Assembly (NCBI GenBank): GCA_902465605.1 | Contig: CABQNT010000013.1 | Span: forward strand, 1 to 64,000 | Reading direction: 5' to 3' | Length of the DNA: 64,000 bases | Source: Prevotella sp902465605 | Lineage (GTDB): Bacteria > Bacteroidota > Bacteroidia > Bacteroidales > Bacteroidaceae | The notes under the pieces: generated by a model | What the model saw: only the letters and a program-made list of their open reading frames with translations | Databases searched by the model: none | What the model was told of the DNA's origin: nothing | Shown: positions 62,933-64,000 of the stretch, in pieces | How the letters are laid out: each line of letters starts with the position of its first letter | How positions within the stretch are numbered: position 1 is the first letter of the stretch | Program-made: the position numbers and the translations under genes

Positions 62933-64000
62933 ATGAGAATGATGCAAAAGAAGACGATTTTCCTCACGGGTGCCACCGGACACATGGGGTCGGAGGGCTT
63001 GAAACAGCTATTGAAACGGCGTGACGAGTTTGACATTCGCTTGCTGGTATTGCCCACCGAGAACGATCGTAAGGCCATTGCGCCCTACGCTTCATTGCCG
63101 GGTGTGGAAGTGATTTATGGCGATTTGACGCATTACGATGACGTGCTGCGAGGGGTGACGGATGCCGATTATGTGCTGCATGTGGGCGGAATGGTGTCGC
63201 CGGCAGCCGATTATTTTCCACAAAAGACCATGCAGGTTAACGTGGGGGCGGTGAAAAACATCATCAGAGCCATCAAGGCACAGCCCAATCCCGACCGGGT
63301 ACATCTGGTATACATCGGAACGGTGGCGCAAACGGGCGACCGCAACGATCCCATTCACTGGGGACGTGTGGGCGACCCCATCAAGATTAGCATCTATGAC
63401 ATCTACGCTTTATCGAAAGCCTTGGCCGAAAGAGAGGTCATCGAGTCGGGGTTGAAGCATTGGGTGTCGCTCCGACAAACAGGCATCTTATACCCCTCCA
63501 TTCTCAACACATTAGATCCCATCATGTTTCACCAACCCCTGAACGGCGTATTGGAATGGGTGACGGCCAAAGATTCGGGCGTACTGCTGTCGCATGTGTG
63601 CAATCAAGACCTGCCCGAAGACTTCTGGTGCCGCATCTATAACATTGGCGGAGGAGCGGAGTATCGCACTGTTAACTGGGCGTTTATGCAATACACCTTC
63701 ACGGCTTTGAACTTAGGAAACCTCAAAGACCTCACCGAACCCAACTGGTTTGTGCTGCGCAACTTCCACGGACAGTGGTACACCGATTCTGATATCCTTG
63801 AATCGTACCTGCATTTCAGAAGTGGAAAGATAGACCAATTCATTCAAGAAATGGCTGAAAAAGCTCCGTTGAAGATGAAATTAGGGGGCTTGATCGCCTC
63901 TGGCCTCATCAAACATCTTGTGTTGAAGCCCACCGCCAAAAAGCCTTTGGGACCGTTATATTGGACGAAGCACAACATCGAGCCGCGCATCACGGCTTTC
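62933..64000 (+). CDS. NAD-dependent epimerase/dehydratase family protein (partial, runs off the right edge)
   Basis: An open frame of 356 codons from ATG 62933 (MRMMQKKTIFLTGATGHMGS) to the window end, with ATGs at 62939 and 62942 also possible. The Rossmann motif is GATGHMG and the catalytic pair is YALSK in ISIYDIYALSKALAE, so this is an extended SDR acting on a nucleotide sugar or related carbonyl. The C-terminal part (WYTDSDILESYLHF, LGGLIASGLIKHLVLKP) is longer than usual for epimerases of about 320 residues, so a fused extra domain may follow beyond the window. Substrate unknown. Confidence 0.85.
   Translation, partial: MRMMQKKTIFLTGATGHMGSEGLKQLLKRRDEFDIRLLVLPTENDRKAIAPYASLPGVEVIYGDLTHYDDVLRGVTDADYVLHVGGMVSPAADYFPQKTMQVNVGAVKNIIRAIKAQPNPDRVHLVYIGTVAQTGDRNDPIHWGRVGDPIKISIYDIYALSKALAEREVIESGLKHWVSLRQTGILYPSILNTLDPIMFHQPLNGVLEWVTAKDSGVLLSHVCNQDLPEDFWCRIYNIGGGAEYRTVNWAFMQYTFTALNLGNLKDLTEPNWFVLRNFHGQWYTDSDILESYLHFRSGKIDQFIQEMAEKAPLKMKLGGLIASGLIKHLVLKPTAKKPLGPLYWTKHNIEPRITAF

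Noticed and set aside
1..64000. tRNA genes
   Set aside because: I looked for cloverleaf-like sequence with a TTCnAnTC arm and acceptor stems in the intergenic regions and found none I can support; a covariance-model search would settle it.

Overview
The window is chromosomal DNA from a member of the Bacteroidales, most likely a Prevotella-type species (Prevotellaceae). The evidence is two SusC/SusD outer-membrane uptake pairs, NigD-like and DUF4923-type lipoproteins, an SDR-type threonine dehydrogenase, a sufBCD/sufS layout, and promoters of the Bacteroidetes form (TTTG, about 19-20 nt, TAnnTTTG) instead of sigma-70 boxes. I see no plasmid, no complete phage and no intact transposase gene. 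There is clear debris: two decayed rhuM copies, two short elements with terminal inverted repeats, a frameshifted TonB-type receptor and an N-terminal stub of threonine aldolase.

Layout. 1-415: probable leader and promoter of an rRNA operon running off the left edge. 416-8840: a four-helix-bundle protein, a sugar acetyltransferase, a Bax-inhibitor-like membrane protein, a DUF4923 lipoprotein, a C45 peptidase-like hydrolase between two rhuM remnants, a thioesterase with a secreted esterase, then argR and a PspC-domain protein. 9.4-15.7 kb: BCCT and ZIP transporters, sufT, an LpxH-like phosphatase, and an SGNH hydrolase overlapping an anaerobic sulfatase-maturase-type radical SAM gene. 15.8-18.7 kb: threonine catabolism (ltaE stub, tdh, divergent kbl). 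19.1-28.6 kb: DUF1080 hydrolase, radC, a glycosyltransferase, efp, rpmH, then a rightward set of PASTA protein, rluD, ddl, a PlsC-like acyltransferase and a NigD-like lipoprotein. 28.8-36.3 kb: a four-gene uptake operon (TIG/NHL lipoprotein, SusC, SusD, DUF4361) with no CAZyme. 36.9-42.7 kb: a broken receptor gene, ackA and pta. 43-47.7 kb: a second SusC/SusD pair. 48-57 kb: Fic protein, WYL regulator, RNase HII, and sufS plus sufDCB. 57.3-62.1 kb: rimP-nusA-infB. The right edge cuts an SDR epimerase.

The most unusual content is intergenic. Several spacers hold arrays with a strict 22-bp (once 23-bp) period, different in sequence from array to array. Most rows carry an imperfect palindrome close to CAAAGnCATGnnTTTG. 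Two of these arrays (39.6 kb and 62.5 kb) sit inside full-length homologous elements of about 325 bp, with conserved left and right blocks at the same spacing and six 22-bp rows between them. Separately, two unlinked promoter regions (tdh at 17.0 kb, the PASTA/rluD/ddl set at 23.7 kb) are built from three copies of a promoter-bearing unit with an exact 66-bp period, three times 22. Other spacers hold AGTT octamer arrays, 9-bp arrays, and 74-bp GC-rich repeats between pta and ackA. I consider the 22-bp arrays and the 325-bp elements the best candidates for something undescribed.
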